The notes below the pieces were generated by a model. The model was not told the origin of the DNA, did not search any database, and worked only from the letters and a program-made list of their open reading frames with translations. Position numbers and translations under genes: made by a program. This document shows positions 1-8,358 of a stretch of DNA of 64,000 bases, piece after piece (positions within the stretch are counted from its first letter, which is position 1; the number at the start of each line of letters is the position of its first letter). Source of the stretch: Ignavibacterium sp. (GTDB taxonomy: Bacteria > Zixibacteria > MSB-5A5 > GN15 > PGXB01); the NCBI GenBank assembly GCA_020724775.1, contig DYGG01000011.1, positions 1 through 64,000 of the forward strand, written 5' to 3'.

Positions 1-22
1 CCCGCCATTGGCGGGTTTTTTT
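1..22 (+). terminator. Rho-independent terminator of an upstream gene
   Basis: The window opens with the inverted repeat CCCGCC-ATT-GGCGGG followed by seven T. It is a standard intrinsic terminator reading on the + strand. The gene it ends lies left of the window, so part of the hairpin could also be cut off. Confidence 0.7.
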
Positions 23-500
23 ATTGAGTCAGAGGGGTCATATCGACCTGCCCATACCCCCTGTTTTTGCGGTCATATTGACTACCGGGTTCGACAGTCT
101 GAGACAACCATATTGTGTCACAATGGATTAGGAATCTTCAAGCCGGCTGCCGCCCGGCACCAGATTTGTATGCTCAATTTACCGGAACGGTATTGTAAGA
201 TTACCCGCTTAGGAAAGCAAAGACAACTTCGGAAGGAATGAGTTCTACCAGTAAAGAAGAACTTCTCGAGATGGTGGGAATATTTATATCGATGGCGCCT
301 CATCGGTTAGAAGACAGGGAAAGTCTCTGTCGTCTGAAATCGCAAAAACCTGCAGAAGTACTCTGGAAGACAGCGATGGTCACGCGGGGGAGGAATACCT
401 TGAGGACGGCAGAGAGTCACGATGCGATTGGAATGAGGCAAGCGGGAGGAGACGGAATTAATTAATAATAGATAACGAATCCCAAAAAATTGAAAATCAG
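23..500. other. Gene-poor leader region, no supported gene
   Basis: About 480 nt without a convincing gene. Short open frames exist (one covers 238-465 on +), but they show no recognisable motif, no good ribosome binding site and a composition unlike the neighbouring genes. No tRNA, RNase P or tmRNA signature was found. The region precedes the pilus operon and may be long untranslated leader. Confidence 0.4.
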
Positions 501-602
501 TCCCTGTGAGGGGGGAGTGAGTCTAACTCAAACAGGCCTATATGCTTGCTTGGGGCTGAATGCCCGGTAGTGTCTGTGCTCGCGCTACCGGGTTAATTTT
601 TG
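501..602 (+). promoter_or_regulatory. Attenuator-like leader with terminator ahead of the pilus operon
   Basis: Three hairpins can be drawn. CCTGT (503-507) pairs with ACAGG (532-536). GGGC (553-556) pairs with GCCC (562-565). A strong stem CCCGGTAG (563-570) pairs with CTACCGGG (585-592), extends by two more pairs, and is followed by TTAATTTTT. The second stem shares bases 563-565 with the 5' arm of the terminator, so the two cannot form together. That is how attenuators work. It could equally be the plain terminator of an unrecognised small RNA. No known riboswitch consensus was recognised. Confidence 0.4.
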
Positions 603-677
603 TCCAAAAATCTCTTTTTTGAGGTATCCCCCGGCTCCTCCACCCTTAATTAATCCCTGCTTATACCGATTATTATA

Positions 678-2432
678 ATGATATATAAGAGATTAACTCC
701 AATGCTAAGAAGAAGAATAGGCGATATTCTCCTTGAAAAAGGGCTGATTACGTCCGCTCAACTGGCGGATGCCCTCAAGGAACAGGAAAAAACAGGCCGG
801 AAAATCGGTCAGTTGCTGGTCGAGAAGGGGGTTATCACGGAAGACCAGTTAATTGAAGCGGTTTCGGAGCGACTGCAGATACCAAAAATATCGCTGGCGT
901 CGCTGGTGATCGACCCGATGGTGGTCGGGATGGTGCCGGTGGAGATCGCTCGCCGCTATTCCCTGATGCCGATTTTCAAAATCGGCAAGATTATCACCGT
1001 TGCCATGGCCGAGCCGCTCAATATTATCGCCATCGATGAACTGAAATATACCACCAAGTGCGACATCAAGCGGGTAATTGCGTCTCATTCGGAAATTAAC
1101 GCGGCGATTGACCAATACTATTCGGTCGCTGATTCGATGAGCGGCGTGATTGGCTCCTATCCCGGAGCCAAAGTGGATGAGAAGACAGCACAACTTTCGG
1201 AATCGGTATCGGAATCTGAGCGGGAAGCGCCGGTTGTCAAACTGGTAAATTTGATAATCACGCAGGCGGTCAAAGACAAGGCCTCGGATATCCATATCGA
1301 GCCGGACGAAAGCCAACTGCGGATAAGGTACCGCATTAACGGCGTTATGCGGGAGGAAGCCTCCCCCCCGAAATCGTTGCAGGCGGAAATCATATCCCGC
1401 ATCAAGGTCGCCGCCAATATGGATGTTTCCGAAAAGCGACTTCCCCAGGATGGACGTCTCATGATGAAAGTTGACGGCAGCAATATTGACCTTCGTATAT
1501 CGACCCTGCCCACCATCCATGGCGAAAAGGTAGTGATTCGTATTCTCGACCGCCGGATCTTGAATTTCGGAATGGAGCAACTCGGTTTCTCGCCCAGTCT
1601 TCTGGAAGCCTGGAAAAGGGTGATACGAAAGAAAGAAGGACTGGTCCTCCTGACAGGACCGACCTCCAGCGGCAAGACCACTACCCTTTACTCGGCGCTT
1701 CAGGAAGTCAATTCTATCGAAAAGAATATCATCACCATAGAAGACCCGGTGGAGTACTCGATTCCTCTGGTGAATCAGGTGCAGACCAATGAGCGCGCCG
1801 GACTGACCTTTGCGTCGATTCTGCGATATATCCTTCGCCAGAACCCGGATATCATTATGATTGGAGAGATACGGGATGTGGAAACGGCCAATATGGCGAT
1901 TCGTTCGGCTTTGACAGGGCATCTGGTGCTTTCGACGCTTCATACCAATGATGCGCCGAGCAGTATCAATCGTCTCATTGATATGGGAATCGAGAATTAC
2001 CTGGTGGCATCATCACTCAAAGGGATACTGGCGCAGAGGCTTCTGAGAACCAACTGCCCCCATTGTTCCGAAGAATACAAACCGCAGGATGTCCATATCC
2101 GCTTTTCGCATCTGGACAGTTCTACTGCCCGGATTCGTTTCATGAAAGGGGCCGGATGCACCCGCTGCCGCATGACCGGCTATATGGGGCAGGTAGGGAT
2201 TTACGAATTGATTGAAGTTGATGACACTATCTCTGAAATGATAATCAGCGGCGCTTCGGAAATCCAGATTCGCAATTACGCCGGCACGCGACACTACAAG
2301 CCTCTGTTTCAGGCGGGGCTGGAAAAGGTTGCCGAAGGCAAAGTCTGTCTGGAGGAACTGCTGCGAGTGACATCGATAGGAGAGCTGCCCCGTCCGGCGG
2401 CGCCCCTGGAGAAAATACTGATAAATGCCTGA
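678..2432 (+). CDS. pilB: Type IV pilus assembly / type II secretion ATPase PilB
   Basis: Cytoplasmic hexameric motor that powers pilin polymerisation. An N-terminal MshEN-type domain (residues ~8-75, IGDILLEKGLIT), a domain found in several c-di-GMP-binding PilB proteins, precedes the GspE/PilB ATPase core. Walker A GPTSSGKTTT lies near residues 327-336, followed by the IEDPVEY Asp box and the Walker B region NPDIIMIGEIRD. Two CxxC pairs (CPHC near 458, CTRC near 493) form the usual zinc site. The length of 584 aa is typical. Its stop overlaps the pilC start by 8 nt. Start choice is uncertain: ATG 678 has no clear ribosome binding site and overlaps a TATAAT at 674-679, so ATG 702 (MLRRRIGD) may be the true start. 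Confidence 0.93.
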   Translation: MIYKRLTPMLRRRIGDILLEKGLITSAQLADALKEQEKTGRKIGQLLVEKGVITEDQLIEAVSERLQIPKISLASLVIDPMVVGMVPVEIARRYSLMPIFKIGKIITVAMAEPLNIIAIDELKYTTKCDIKRVIASHSEINAAIDQYYSVADSMSGVIGSYPGAKVDEKTAQLSESVSESEREAPVVKLVNLIITQAVKDKASDIHIEPDESQLRIRYRINGVMREEASPPKSLQAEIISRIKVAANMDVSEKRLPQDGRLMMKVDGSNIDLRISTLPTIHGEKVVIRILDRRILNFGMEQLGFSPSLLEAWKRVIRKKEGLVLLTGPTSSGKTTTLYSALQEVNSIEKNIITIEDPVEYSIPLVNQVQTNERAGLTFASILRYILRQNPDIIMIGEIRDVETANMAIRSALTGHLVLSTLHTNDAPSSINRLIDMGIENYLVASSLKGILAQRLLRTNCPHCSEEYKPQDVHIRFSHLDSSTARIRFMKGAGCTRCRMTGYMGQVGIYELIEVDDTISEMIISGASEIQIRNYAGTRHYKPLFQAGLEKVAEGKVCLEELLRVTSIGELPRPAAPLEKILINA

Positions 2433-3639
2433 GACATTTTCATATTCGGCGCGCACTGCTGAGGGGGAGAAACGAAGCGGAACGGTTCAAGCCGAAAATC
2501 CCGAGAGAGTTGCCGCCATTCTGGAAGAGATGCGGCTGATTCCGATTGAAATCAAGCCGCAGAAGAAAGATATCCGCCCGGTTCTTTTCGGTTTTCTGAG
2601 AAGCCGTCAATACGAAGACCTGATTTTATTCACCCGGAATTTATCGACCCTGTATAAAGCCGGAATTCCACTCTTACGCGCGCTCGATACGATTAAGATC
2701 GGTCCGGCTAACGGATATTTCAACCGGACCATCGAACGGATTCGAACTGATGTCCAGTCGGGACGTTCCCTGTCGGATGCTATGGGGGAGCATCCGGAAC
2801 TATTCAGCAAAATCTATATCGCTTCGATAGCGGCCGGGGAAGCCTCCGGCAAACTGGATGAGATTCTTGATTCGCTCGGTTATATGCTGGAGCGCGACCT
2901 CGATTTGAACCGTCAGATTAAATCGGCTCTCCGCTACCCGATAATTGTCGTTTGCGCCATCATTCTGGCATTTGCCGTCCTGATTACCTTTGTCATCCCC
3001 CGCTTCATCGATTTCTATTCGTCGATGGGTGCGCAACTTCCTGCCCCGACCCGCATTATTATCTGGGTACATCATATTGTCACGACATATTGGGTAGCCG
3101 TGGTAGCCATTCTGATAGCGGCCGCCCTGACGCTGAGAAAGATATATGCTTCGTCATCCGGCAAACTCTATTTCGATACCTGGTTTCTATCCTTGCCGGT
3201 GTTTGGCGATCTAATTGTCAAAGGGAATATCGCCCGTTTTTCATACATGTTTCATCTTCTGCTAAAAAGCGGTCTGCCTATGGTGAAATCGCTGGAGTTA
3301 CTCTCAGAAACGGTGAAGAATGCCCGTCTGACCGAAGAGATAAAAGTTCTCTCCAGTTCTTTCAAGGAGGGGCGGGAACTGGACGGGATAAAATCGAGGC
3401 TGCAATATTTTCCGGAGATGGGGCTTCAGATGATACGCATCGGGCTGGAAAGCGGCTCGATAGACAGCATGCTCTCCGAAGTCGCTTTGCATTACAACAA
3501 AGAAGTGGATTACAAATCGCGTCATCTGGCGTCGCTCGTGGAGCCTATTTTGACGGTTGTCCTGGGATTTTTTGTGCTGATAGTGGCTCTGGCGATCTTT
3601 TTGCCAATGTGGAACTTAGCCCAGATTTTCCGGGGCTGA
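2425..3639 (+). CDS. pilC: Type IV pilus inner-membrane platform protein PilC (GspF family)
   Basis: Polytopic inner-membrane protein that couples the PilB motor to pilin insertion. It has the duplicated GspF/T2SSF helical domain: one copy around residues 68-190 (FTRNLSTLYKAGIPLL) and one around 270-395 (FSYMFHLLLKSGLPM). Membrane helices fall near residues 165-190, 215-235 and 370-400. At 404 aa it has the family's normal length. The N-terminal segment (SARTAEGEKRSGTV) is the usual PilC beginning. It is translationally coupled to pilB by an 8-nt overlap, and the pilin genes follow after an 81-nt gap. Confidence 0.93.
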   Translation: MPETFSYSARTAEGEKRSGTVQAENPERVAAILEEMRLIPIEIKPQKKDIRPVLFGFLRSRQYEDLILFTRNLSTLYKAGIPLLRALDTIKIGPANGYFNRTIERIRTDVQSGRSLSDAMGEHPELFSKIYIASIAAGEASGKLDEILDSLGYMLERDLDLNRQIKSALRYPIIVVCAIILAFAVLITFVIPRFIDFYSSMGAQLPAPTRIIIWVHHIVTTYWVAVVAILIAAALTLRKIYASSSGKLYFDTWFLSLPVFGDLIVKGNIARFSYMFHLLLKSGLPMVKSLELLSETVKNARLTEEIKVLSSSFKEGRELDGIKSRLQYFPEMGLQMIRIGLESGSIDSMLSEVALHYNKEVDYKSRHLASLVEPILTVVLGFFVLIVALAIFLPMWNLAQIFRG

Positions 3640-3720
3640 GACACTCAAGAGAAATCATTATTTTTCCGATAATAATCGAAGAACCTACAAAACTCAAACT
3701 TTATTTCAGAGGAGCGGAAT

Positions 3721-4152
3721 ATGCCGTTCAAAAGACTCAGTAATGGACAGGGTTTTACCCTCATCGAACTGGTGATTATCATAGTTATCCTGGGAATTCT
3801 TGCTGCTGTGGCGATTCCGAAGTACAAAGATATCAGTTCCGAAGCAAGAGAGTCAGCCACCCGGGCCGCGCTGGGGGGACTGCGCTCAGGTATAACTATC
3901 TGGTACGCCAATCAGGCAGTGACGACCGGGACTGCGGCCTGGCCCCCCATTGATAGCCTGAGAGCCCCCGGTTCGGTAATGGAACAGTCATTACCGAAAA
4001 ATCCCTATCAGTCCGATGCCAACGCCCCTGACAGTATTGTTACCGGCGTGACCAAAGGAACCACGGTCGGCACGCGCGGAGGCTGGGCATATAACCCGAC
4101 CACCGGTGAAGTCTGGCCCAACACCTCGGTCAGCGGCGAAAACAACTGGTAG
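3721..4152 (+). CDS. Type IV pilin-like protein (likely major pilin or pseudopilin)
   Basis: 143-aa prepilin. The class III signal has the cleavage point between G11 and F12 in the motif GQG-FTLIEL, with the conserved Glu at mature position 5 (E16) and a following hydrophobic helix (VIIIVILGILAAVAIP). The C-terminal GGWAYNPTTGEVWPN is common in bacterial prepilin-like proteins. A good ribosome binding site (AGAGGAG) lies 8 nt upstream of ATG. It is the first of three pilin genes behind pilBC, and its position suggests the main subunit. The prepilin peptidase needed to process it is not in this window. Confidence 0.88.
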   Translation: MPFKRLSNGQGFTLIELVIIIVILGILAAVAIPKYKDISSEARESATRAALGGLRSGITIWYANQAVTTGTAAWPPIDSLRAPGSVMEQSLPKNPYQSDANAPDSIVTGVTKGTTVGTRGGWAYNPTTGEVWPNTSVSGENNW

Positions 4153-4159
4153 AAAAATA

Positions 4160-4624
4160 ATGAAGGATGGATTGATTGCAGAATGGAAACGGCGGTCCGG
4201 CGGCTTTACTCTGGTGGAACTGGTTATAGTCATAGTCGTCCTCGGTATAGTCGCCGGCGTGGTCATTCCGCGGATTGGACCGTTAACGGAGCAATCCAAA
4301 GTGAACGCCACCCGTGAAGAAATGCTGCGAATCAAGACAGCCATCAAAGGCGACCCGAGTCTGATTTCCGGCTCGGAGTATGTCAATCGCGGCTTTGAAG
4401 GGGATGTCGGCTTTGCGCCGTCGCAACTTCACGACCTGGTGCGCAAACCTGACAGCATTTCGGCTTATGACAAATTTACCCGCCTGGGCTGGAATGGTCC
4501 CTATCTCGACAGTTCCGGACAGAATTACCTTTATGACGCCTGGGGACTGGCTTATTCCTACAATCCAGCCGCGCGGACGATAACCGCTACCGGAGCCGAC
4601 CCCGATATCGTGCTCAATTTCTGA
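4160..4624 (+). CDS. Type II secretion-like pseudopilin (GspG-like)
   Basis: 154-aa prepilin, cleavage G15|F16 in SGG-FTLVEL, mature Glu5 = E20, hydrophobic helix to about residue 37. The C-terminal half has WNGPYLD and then DAWGLAYSYN, matching the D-x-W-G-x-x-Y-x-Y pattern of GspG major pseudopilins. The ATG at 4160 is chosen because it is 8 nt after the previous stop. An in-frame upstream start at 4106 would overlap the previous gene and give an unusually long leader. It is a clear paralogue of the next gene (shared ATxxEM, GDxG and DAW motifs). Confidence 0.85.
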   Translation: MKDGLIAEWKRRSGGFTLVELVIVIVVLGIVAGVVIPRIGPLTEQSKVNATREEMLRIKTAIKGDPSLISGSEYVNRGFEGDVGFAPSQLHDLVRKPDSISAYDKFTRLGWNGPYLDSSGQNYLYDAWGLAYSYNPAARTITATGADPDIVLNF

Positions 4625-4635
4625 GAGGAATGCCG

Positions 4636-5763
4636 ATGCTGAAATCTCAAAAAGGTCTGACACTCATTGAACTGGTGATGGTGATAATCATTGTTGGAAT
4701 TCTTGCCGGGGTGGCGATGAAATCTATGGACTCGGCCATTGAGACGGGCAGAATTGAAGCGACCAAGAAAGAGATGGAGATGCTGGCGCAGGCGATTGTC
4801 GGAAATCCGGCGTTGGTCAGCAACGGTTTTCGGGTTGATTTTGGATATGTCGGCGACATTGGCGCCCTCCCCCCTAATCTGGACGCTCTGGCGTTAAACC
4901 CGGGCGGATTTGGCACCTGGGACGGTCCTTATGTTGTAAATTCGTTCACTCAAGCGACGGACGATTACAAGAAAGACGCCTGGAATGCCCTCTACACCTA
5001 CAACGGACTCAATATTGTCTCCACCGGTTCCGGTAGTAATATCACCCGGCAGATTGCCGGAGCCGCATCTGACTTGACCGCGAACACGGTGCAGGGTACG
5101 GTTGTCGATGTAGAAGGGATTCCTCCGGGAGTTTATAATGTCGATGTCGATATCACCATAAATTATCCCGATGGGCTGGGGGGGATGACATCAGCCACGG
5201 TCAATCCCTCGACAAACGGCAGTTATTCTTTCAGCAATATTCCCATCGGCAACCATCAGATTATAGCGGTGAACACCACCACGGATGACACATTGTTGTC
5301 CTATGTTACGCTGCCGCCGAAATCGACCATCATAAATAATCTTCGCTTCGGTTCGGCATTGTGGGGAGCGGGAAATTCACCGAGCGCCAACGGACTGCAG
5401 TATGTCTCCGGGTCGGCGCAGTTATCCGGAGGAGATGATATCGAGTTCGATATCTTTAATAACACCGGCACGAATATAAGCATTTCCTGGCTGAAGGCAA
5501 CCTATGTTCGGAATCCGGCGGCATATTACGAGCGAATCCGCTGGGCCAACGGCACCATCGCCAACAGCACCAGTCCCCGCTACTCCTCGGGACAGCAGGT
5601 CAATTTTTCCAGTTCACGAACTATCAATGACGGCTCAACAGTCACAATAAGGTTGCAGAATTTCAACACGGCTTTAAATGGCGGAGGCTCCAGCGCCAAT
5701 ATGGCGGGAGTCTCTTTCACGGTCGTTTTTAGCGACAGTTCCACGATAAACTTCAGCCTGTAG
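4636..5763 (+). CDS. Large pseudopilin with a C-terminal Ig-like extension
   Basis: The prepilin signal QKG-LTLIEL (cleavage G7|L8, Glu5 = E12) is followed by a GspG-like core (GGFGTWDGPYVV, DAWNALYTYN). It then carries about 220 extra residues. Residues ~155-225 (VVDVEGIPPGVYNVDVDITI, PSTNGSYSFSNIPIGNHQI) resemble a carboxypeptidase-regulatory-like beta-sandwich. A Ser/Asn/Thr-rich beta domain follows to the end. ATG 4636 is preferred over 4630 because AGAGGA at 4624-4629 then sits 6 nt upstream. At 375 aa it is more than double the usual pseudopilin size. A tip, adhesin or substrate-contacting role is an inference. Confidence 0.82.
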   Translation: MLKSQKGLTLIELVMVIIIVGILAGVAMKSMDSAIETGRIEATKKEMEMLAQAIVGNPALVSNGFRVDFGYVGDIGALPPNLDALALNPGGFGTWDGPYVVNSFTQATDDYKKDAWNALYTYNGLNIVSTGSGSNITRQIAGAASDLTANTVQGTVVDVEGIPPGVYNVDVDITINYPDGLGGMTSATVNPSTNGSYSFSNIPIGNHQIIAVNTTTDDTLLSYVTLPPKSTIINNLRFGSALWGAGNSPSANGLQYVSGSAQLSGGDDIEFDIFNNTGTNISISWLKATYVRNPAAYYERIRWANGTIANSTSPRYSSGQQVNFSSSRTINDGSTVTIRLQNFNTALNGGGSSANMAGVSFTVVFSDSSTINFSL

Positions 5764-5771
5764 AAAAAGGG

Positions 5772-7367
5772 ATGACAATTCAAGCAAAAAAAGCGGCCGG
5801 CTTAATTAAGAGATTCTGCAGTCGCTACGGTTCCCTCTGCCGAGGCTCAATCCTTAAGAGGCGGTATAGTTTCGGACGGACGATTGCTATTGTTATTGAT
5901 GACCAGTCACTTCAACTGGCGGCCGCCCGACAGACCTGGCACCGCTCCCGCCTGCTGAATGTCACCAAAGCCTATATTCCATCAGCATATAGCGGGCAGG
6001 AGAAGCGGGAAAATTTTATCACATCGGAAATAATGCGCTATGTCCGCGAATACGGAGGGAAAAAAACTCGGTACATTCTTGGAATCGGCGGTCAGGAGAG
6101 CGCTATACGCTTGCTGAATTTTCCAGCGATGAACCGCCGCGAACTGGACAGCGCCATATTTTGGGAAGGTAACAAGCAGATTCCTTTCGGACTTAAAGAT
6201 TCCTACTACGGTTACCATCTGGCGGACCGATGGGAGGAAAACGGGCAATCAGAACTCAATGTAGTCCTTCTGGCAACCCCGCGAAAAGAGGTTCACCGGA
6301 GACTGGAGGAACTGAAAGCCGACATACGGATTGACGGCGCCTATCATGAACTGGAAGCGATCGGGCAGATGCTTCCTTTTCTCGATGAATATCAGCCGGG
6401 CAAGGCGTACACGCTGGTTAATATCATGAAAAATCATACGGAGATAAGTTTCTACCGTGGCGCGCGGATGGAGTTTCGGCACACCGCTTCTATCGGCTCC
6501 GACTCCCTTTCATCTCCGGGGGAAAAGGAACTGGTCTTCCAGGATTTCGCCGACGCCCTTACGGTCGAAATCCAGAATTCGCTCGATTACTATGTCGGGC
6601 AGTTTTCACAAATTCTGGCGGACAAGATACTAATTTACGGAGACCTCTGTTACTCCGAGGAACTGGTAGGGCATCTGACCCGTCACTTTGGCATGGAATT
6701 TTGTCGATTCCCGATAGATAACTGGCTGAAATCCCAACCAAAGGCGCGCGATTATGCGGAACAGATTCCGGTTTCGTTGGGGGCGGTGGCGCTGGCCGTG
6801 GCGCGTGACAGTATGGTCAATCTGCTGCCCAATGATATGCGGGAAGCGGCATCGGTCCGCAAATACTACCGGGTGGCGGTTCCTGCCGCAGCCACCCTGC
6901 TGCTGATTCTATTTGGTACGTGGCTGTCGCTGCGGCAGCATGTAGCCACAGAGCAATTTCATCTCACGGTCAGACAGAATCAACTGGAAAGGCTGAAAAG
7001 TTCCCCCTCATTTGTGATGTACAACCGGCTGAAACAGCAACTGACAGCCAATCGGCAACTGATGGAGAAACTCGATCGCGAGCCGACATTTATGAATCTC
7101 AATTTTAAGGAACTATCGCTTATCACGCCGCCGCAGATTCGACTGGACCTGCTCGATTTGCAGAACGCAGGAGACCGTCTGAGTCTGACGCTAAACGGTG
7201 AAGCCCGGTCAGCCTCAACCCCGCCGGAGGTGATTGTCGCCGAATTTGTGGCGCGATTGGAAGGCTCGCCGTTTTATAGAAATGTGGCGCTGCGGAAACA
7301 TTCCAAAAAGTCGGTTCAGGGGGCATTCTCCCTTGAGTTTCTGGTGGAGATGGATACGGTAATATGA
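5772..7367 (+). CDS. PilM-PilN fusion protein (GspL-like architecture)
   Basis: 531 aa. Residues ~35-340 are a PilM-like actin-fold domain (YILGIGGQESAIRLLNFP, LDYYVGQFSQILADKILIYG, SLGAVALAV). The chain then runs straight into MVNLLPNDMR (residues ~348-357), the conserved NLLP motif normally found at the N-terminus of PilN, where it contacts PilM. A single membrane helix (~371-388), a periplasmic coiled coil and a ferredoxin-like PilN C-domain complete it. Cytoplasmic actin fold plus helix plus periplasmic domain is the layout of GspL in type II secretion. The stop overlaps the PilO start by 4 nt. There is no frameshift or stop at the joint. Confidence 0.85.
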   Translation: MTIQAKKAAGLIKRFCSRYGSLCRGSILKRRYSFGRTIAIVIDDQSLQLAAARQTWHRSRLLNVTKAYIPSAYSGQEKRENFITSEIMRYVREYGGKKTRYILGIGGQESAIRLLNFPAMNRRELDSAIFWEGNKQIPFGLKDSYYGYHLADRWEENGQSELNVVLLATPRKEVHRRLEELKADIRIDGAYHELEAIGQMLPFLDEYQPGKAYTLVNIMKNHTEISFYRGARMEFRHTASIGSDSLSSPGEKELVFQDFADALTVEIQNSLDYYVGQFSQILADKILIYGDLCYSEELVGHLTRHFGMEFCRFPIDNWLKSQPKARDYAEQIPVSLGAVALAVARDSMVNLLPNDMREAASVRKYYRVAVPAAATLLLILFGTWLSLRQHVATEQFHLTVRQNQLERLKSSPSFVMYNRLKQQLTANRQLMEKLDREPTFMNLNFKELSLITPPQIRLDLLDLQNAGDRLSLTLNGEARSASTPPEVIVAEFVARLEGSPFYRNVALRKHSKKSVQGAFSLEFLVEMDTVI

Positions 7368-7921
7368 AAAAATTATGGCTGAAATCGACTCTGGCAACAG
7401 TGGCGCTTACGGCCGGCTGGTACCTGTTCCTAATGTCTCCTTTGAAAAATGAGGAAAACAGAGTAGCGTCCGCTCGCGCCGAGTTGGAGACAAATATTGC
7501 CGACTATGAAAAGAAACTCCTGGAGTTCCCGGAGTTCTACCGTGCCGAAAAGGAACTTCTGGAGAAGCGCAAGGTCCTGATATCCCAACTTTATTCAAAG
7601 GAAGATTTGATAAAGTTGTTCCGACGATTTGAAGAAAACGCGATGCGTTTTCGCCTTAATCTGCTGGAAATAACGCCCTCTATTGAGGAACTGCTTAAAC
7701 TGAATAAACTTTCTGAGGACGGGCAGCCGCAACAATTGAATATGATGGTTCGACTCAGCGGCGACTTTCCGGCGCTGGGCTCATTCGTGCGCACGATTGA
7801 AGAGGAAAAGTTTTACCAGGGAACCAATTTCTGCCGGGTGACCAGTGTCGGGCAGGGAGAGGCCTTTCCCGAAATGACTTTCGGATTCAAAGCGGTACTG
7901 GGCGCGCTTCGGGAGGGATGA
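7364..7921 (+). CDS. pilO: PilO-like inner-membrane alignment protein
   Basis: 185 aa. One N-terminal membrane helix (residues ~8-25, ATVALTAGWYLFLM) is followed by a coiled coil (~30-90) and a small alpha/beta domain, the plan of PilO/GspM. PilO pairs with PilN to link the cytoplasmic motor ring to the secretin. Sequence similarity is too weak for motif proof, so the call rests on size, topology and its place directly after PilMN and before PilP. It overlaps both neighbours by 4 nt (ATGA). Confidence 0.75.
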   Translation: MKKLWLKSTLATVALTAGWYLFLMSPLKNEENRVASARAELETNIADYEKKLLEFPEFYRAEKELLEKRKVLISQLYSKEDLIKLFRRFEENAMRFRLNLLEITPSIEELLKLNKLSEDGQPQQLNMMVRLSGDFPALGSFVRTIEEEKFYQGTNFCRVTSVGQGEAFPEMTFGFKAVLGALREG

Positions 7922-8358
7922 TGAATCCTAAGACGAGAAAGACTGTCATTTATTTGACGTTGGCGGCGGCGGTGATTTATGCGGCTGTCAATATGACGGA
8001 TAAATTTCGGATGGAATCGGGCGCGTCATTAGAGCCGCCGGCGCCGCCACAGCATGCGGTCGCCAAGAAGGCGGAGATGCCGATACCGATTGAAAAGTAC
8101 CGCGCCCTGGAATGGGGACGTGACCCATTTCGCAAGGATGTCTCGCCGGCAGTGACCAGCGAAAGCATTACGCCAGGATGGATTCTAAACGGGATATTGT
8201 ACGATGAAACCGACCCCAGCGCCATCATCGACGGAAAACTGGTAAAGGTCGGTGCGGACATTAACGGCGCGCGTGTTATTAATATTCAGAAGAAAGTTGT
8301 TACCCTTAATATAAACGGTAGTTTAGTCGAATTGACGCTCTCAAAGGATAAATCATGA
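7918..8358 (+). CDS. PilP/GspC-like periplasmic linker protein
   Basis: 146 aa. An N-terminal anchor helix (TVIYLTLAAAVIYAAV) is followed by the WGRDPFRKD motif typical of PilP and GspC, and by a small beta domain of the GspC homology-region type (GWILNGILYDETDPSAIIDG, VKVGADINGARV). Such proteins bridge the inner-membrane PilNO complex and the N0 domain of the secretin, which is encoded immediately downstream with a 4-nt overlap. PilP is usually a lipoprotein. This one has a membrane helix and no lipobox, which is closer to GspC. Confidence 0.72.
   Translation: MMNPKTRKTVIYLTLAAAVIYAAVNMTDKFRMESGASLEPPAPPQHAVAKKAEMPIPIEKYRALEWGRDPFRKDVSPAVTSESITPGWILNGILYDETDPSAIIDGKLVKVGADINGARVINIQKKVVTLNINGSLVELTLSKDKS

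Noticed and set aside
238-465. A 75-codon + strand frame in the first gap.
   Set aside because: No ribosome binding site, no motif, and the third-position pattern does not resemble neighbouring genes.
480-660. Possible tmRNA, RNase P RNA or c-di-GMP riboswitch in the leader.
   Set aside because: The end GGCTCCTCCACC and the start GGGGCTGA looked tmRNA-like, but the length is far too short and no tag frame or pseudoknots were found. RNase P and GEMM core motifs are absent.
674-679. TATAAT overlapping the pilB ATG as a -10 box.
   Set aside because: No -35 hexamer at a workable distance. Recorded only as a reason to doubt the 678 start.
849-1943. A 364-codon open frame antisense to pilB.
   Set aside because: It mirrors the strongly conserved pilB frame, is rich in His and Arg as expected for a shadow, and has no motif or ribosome binding site.
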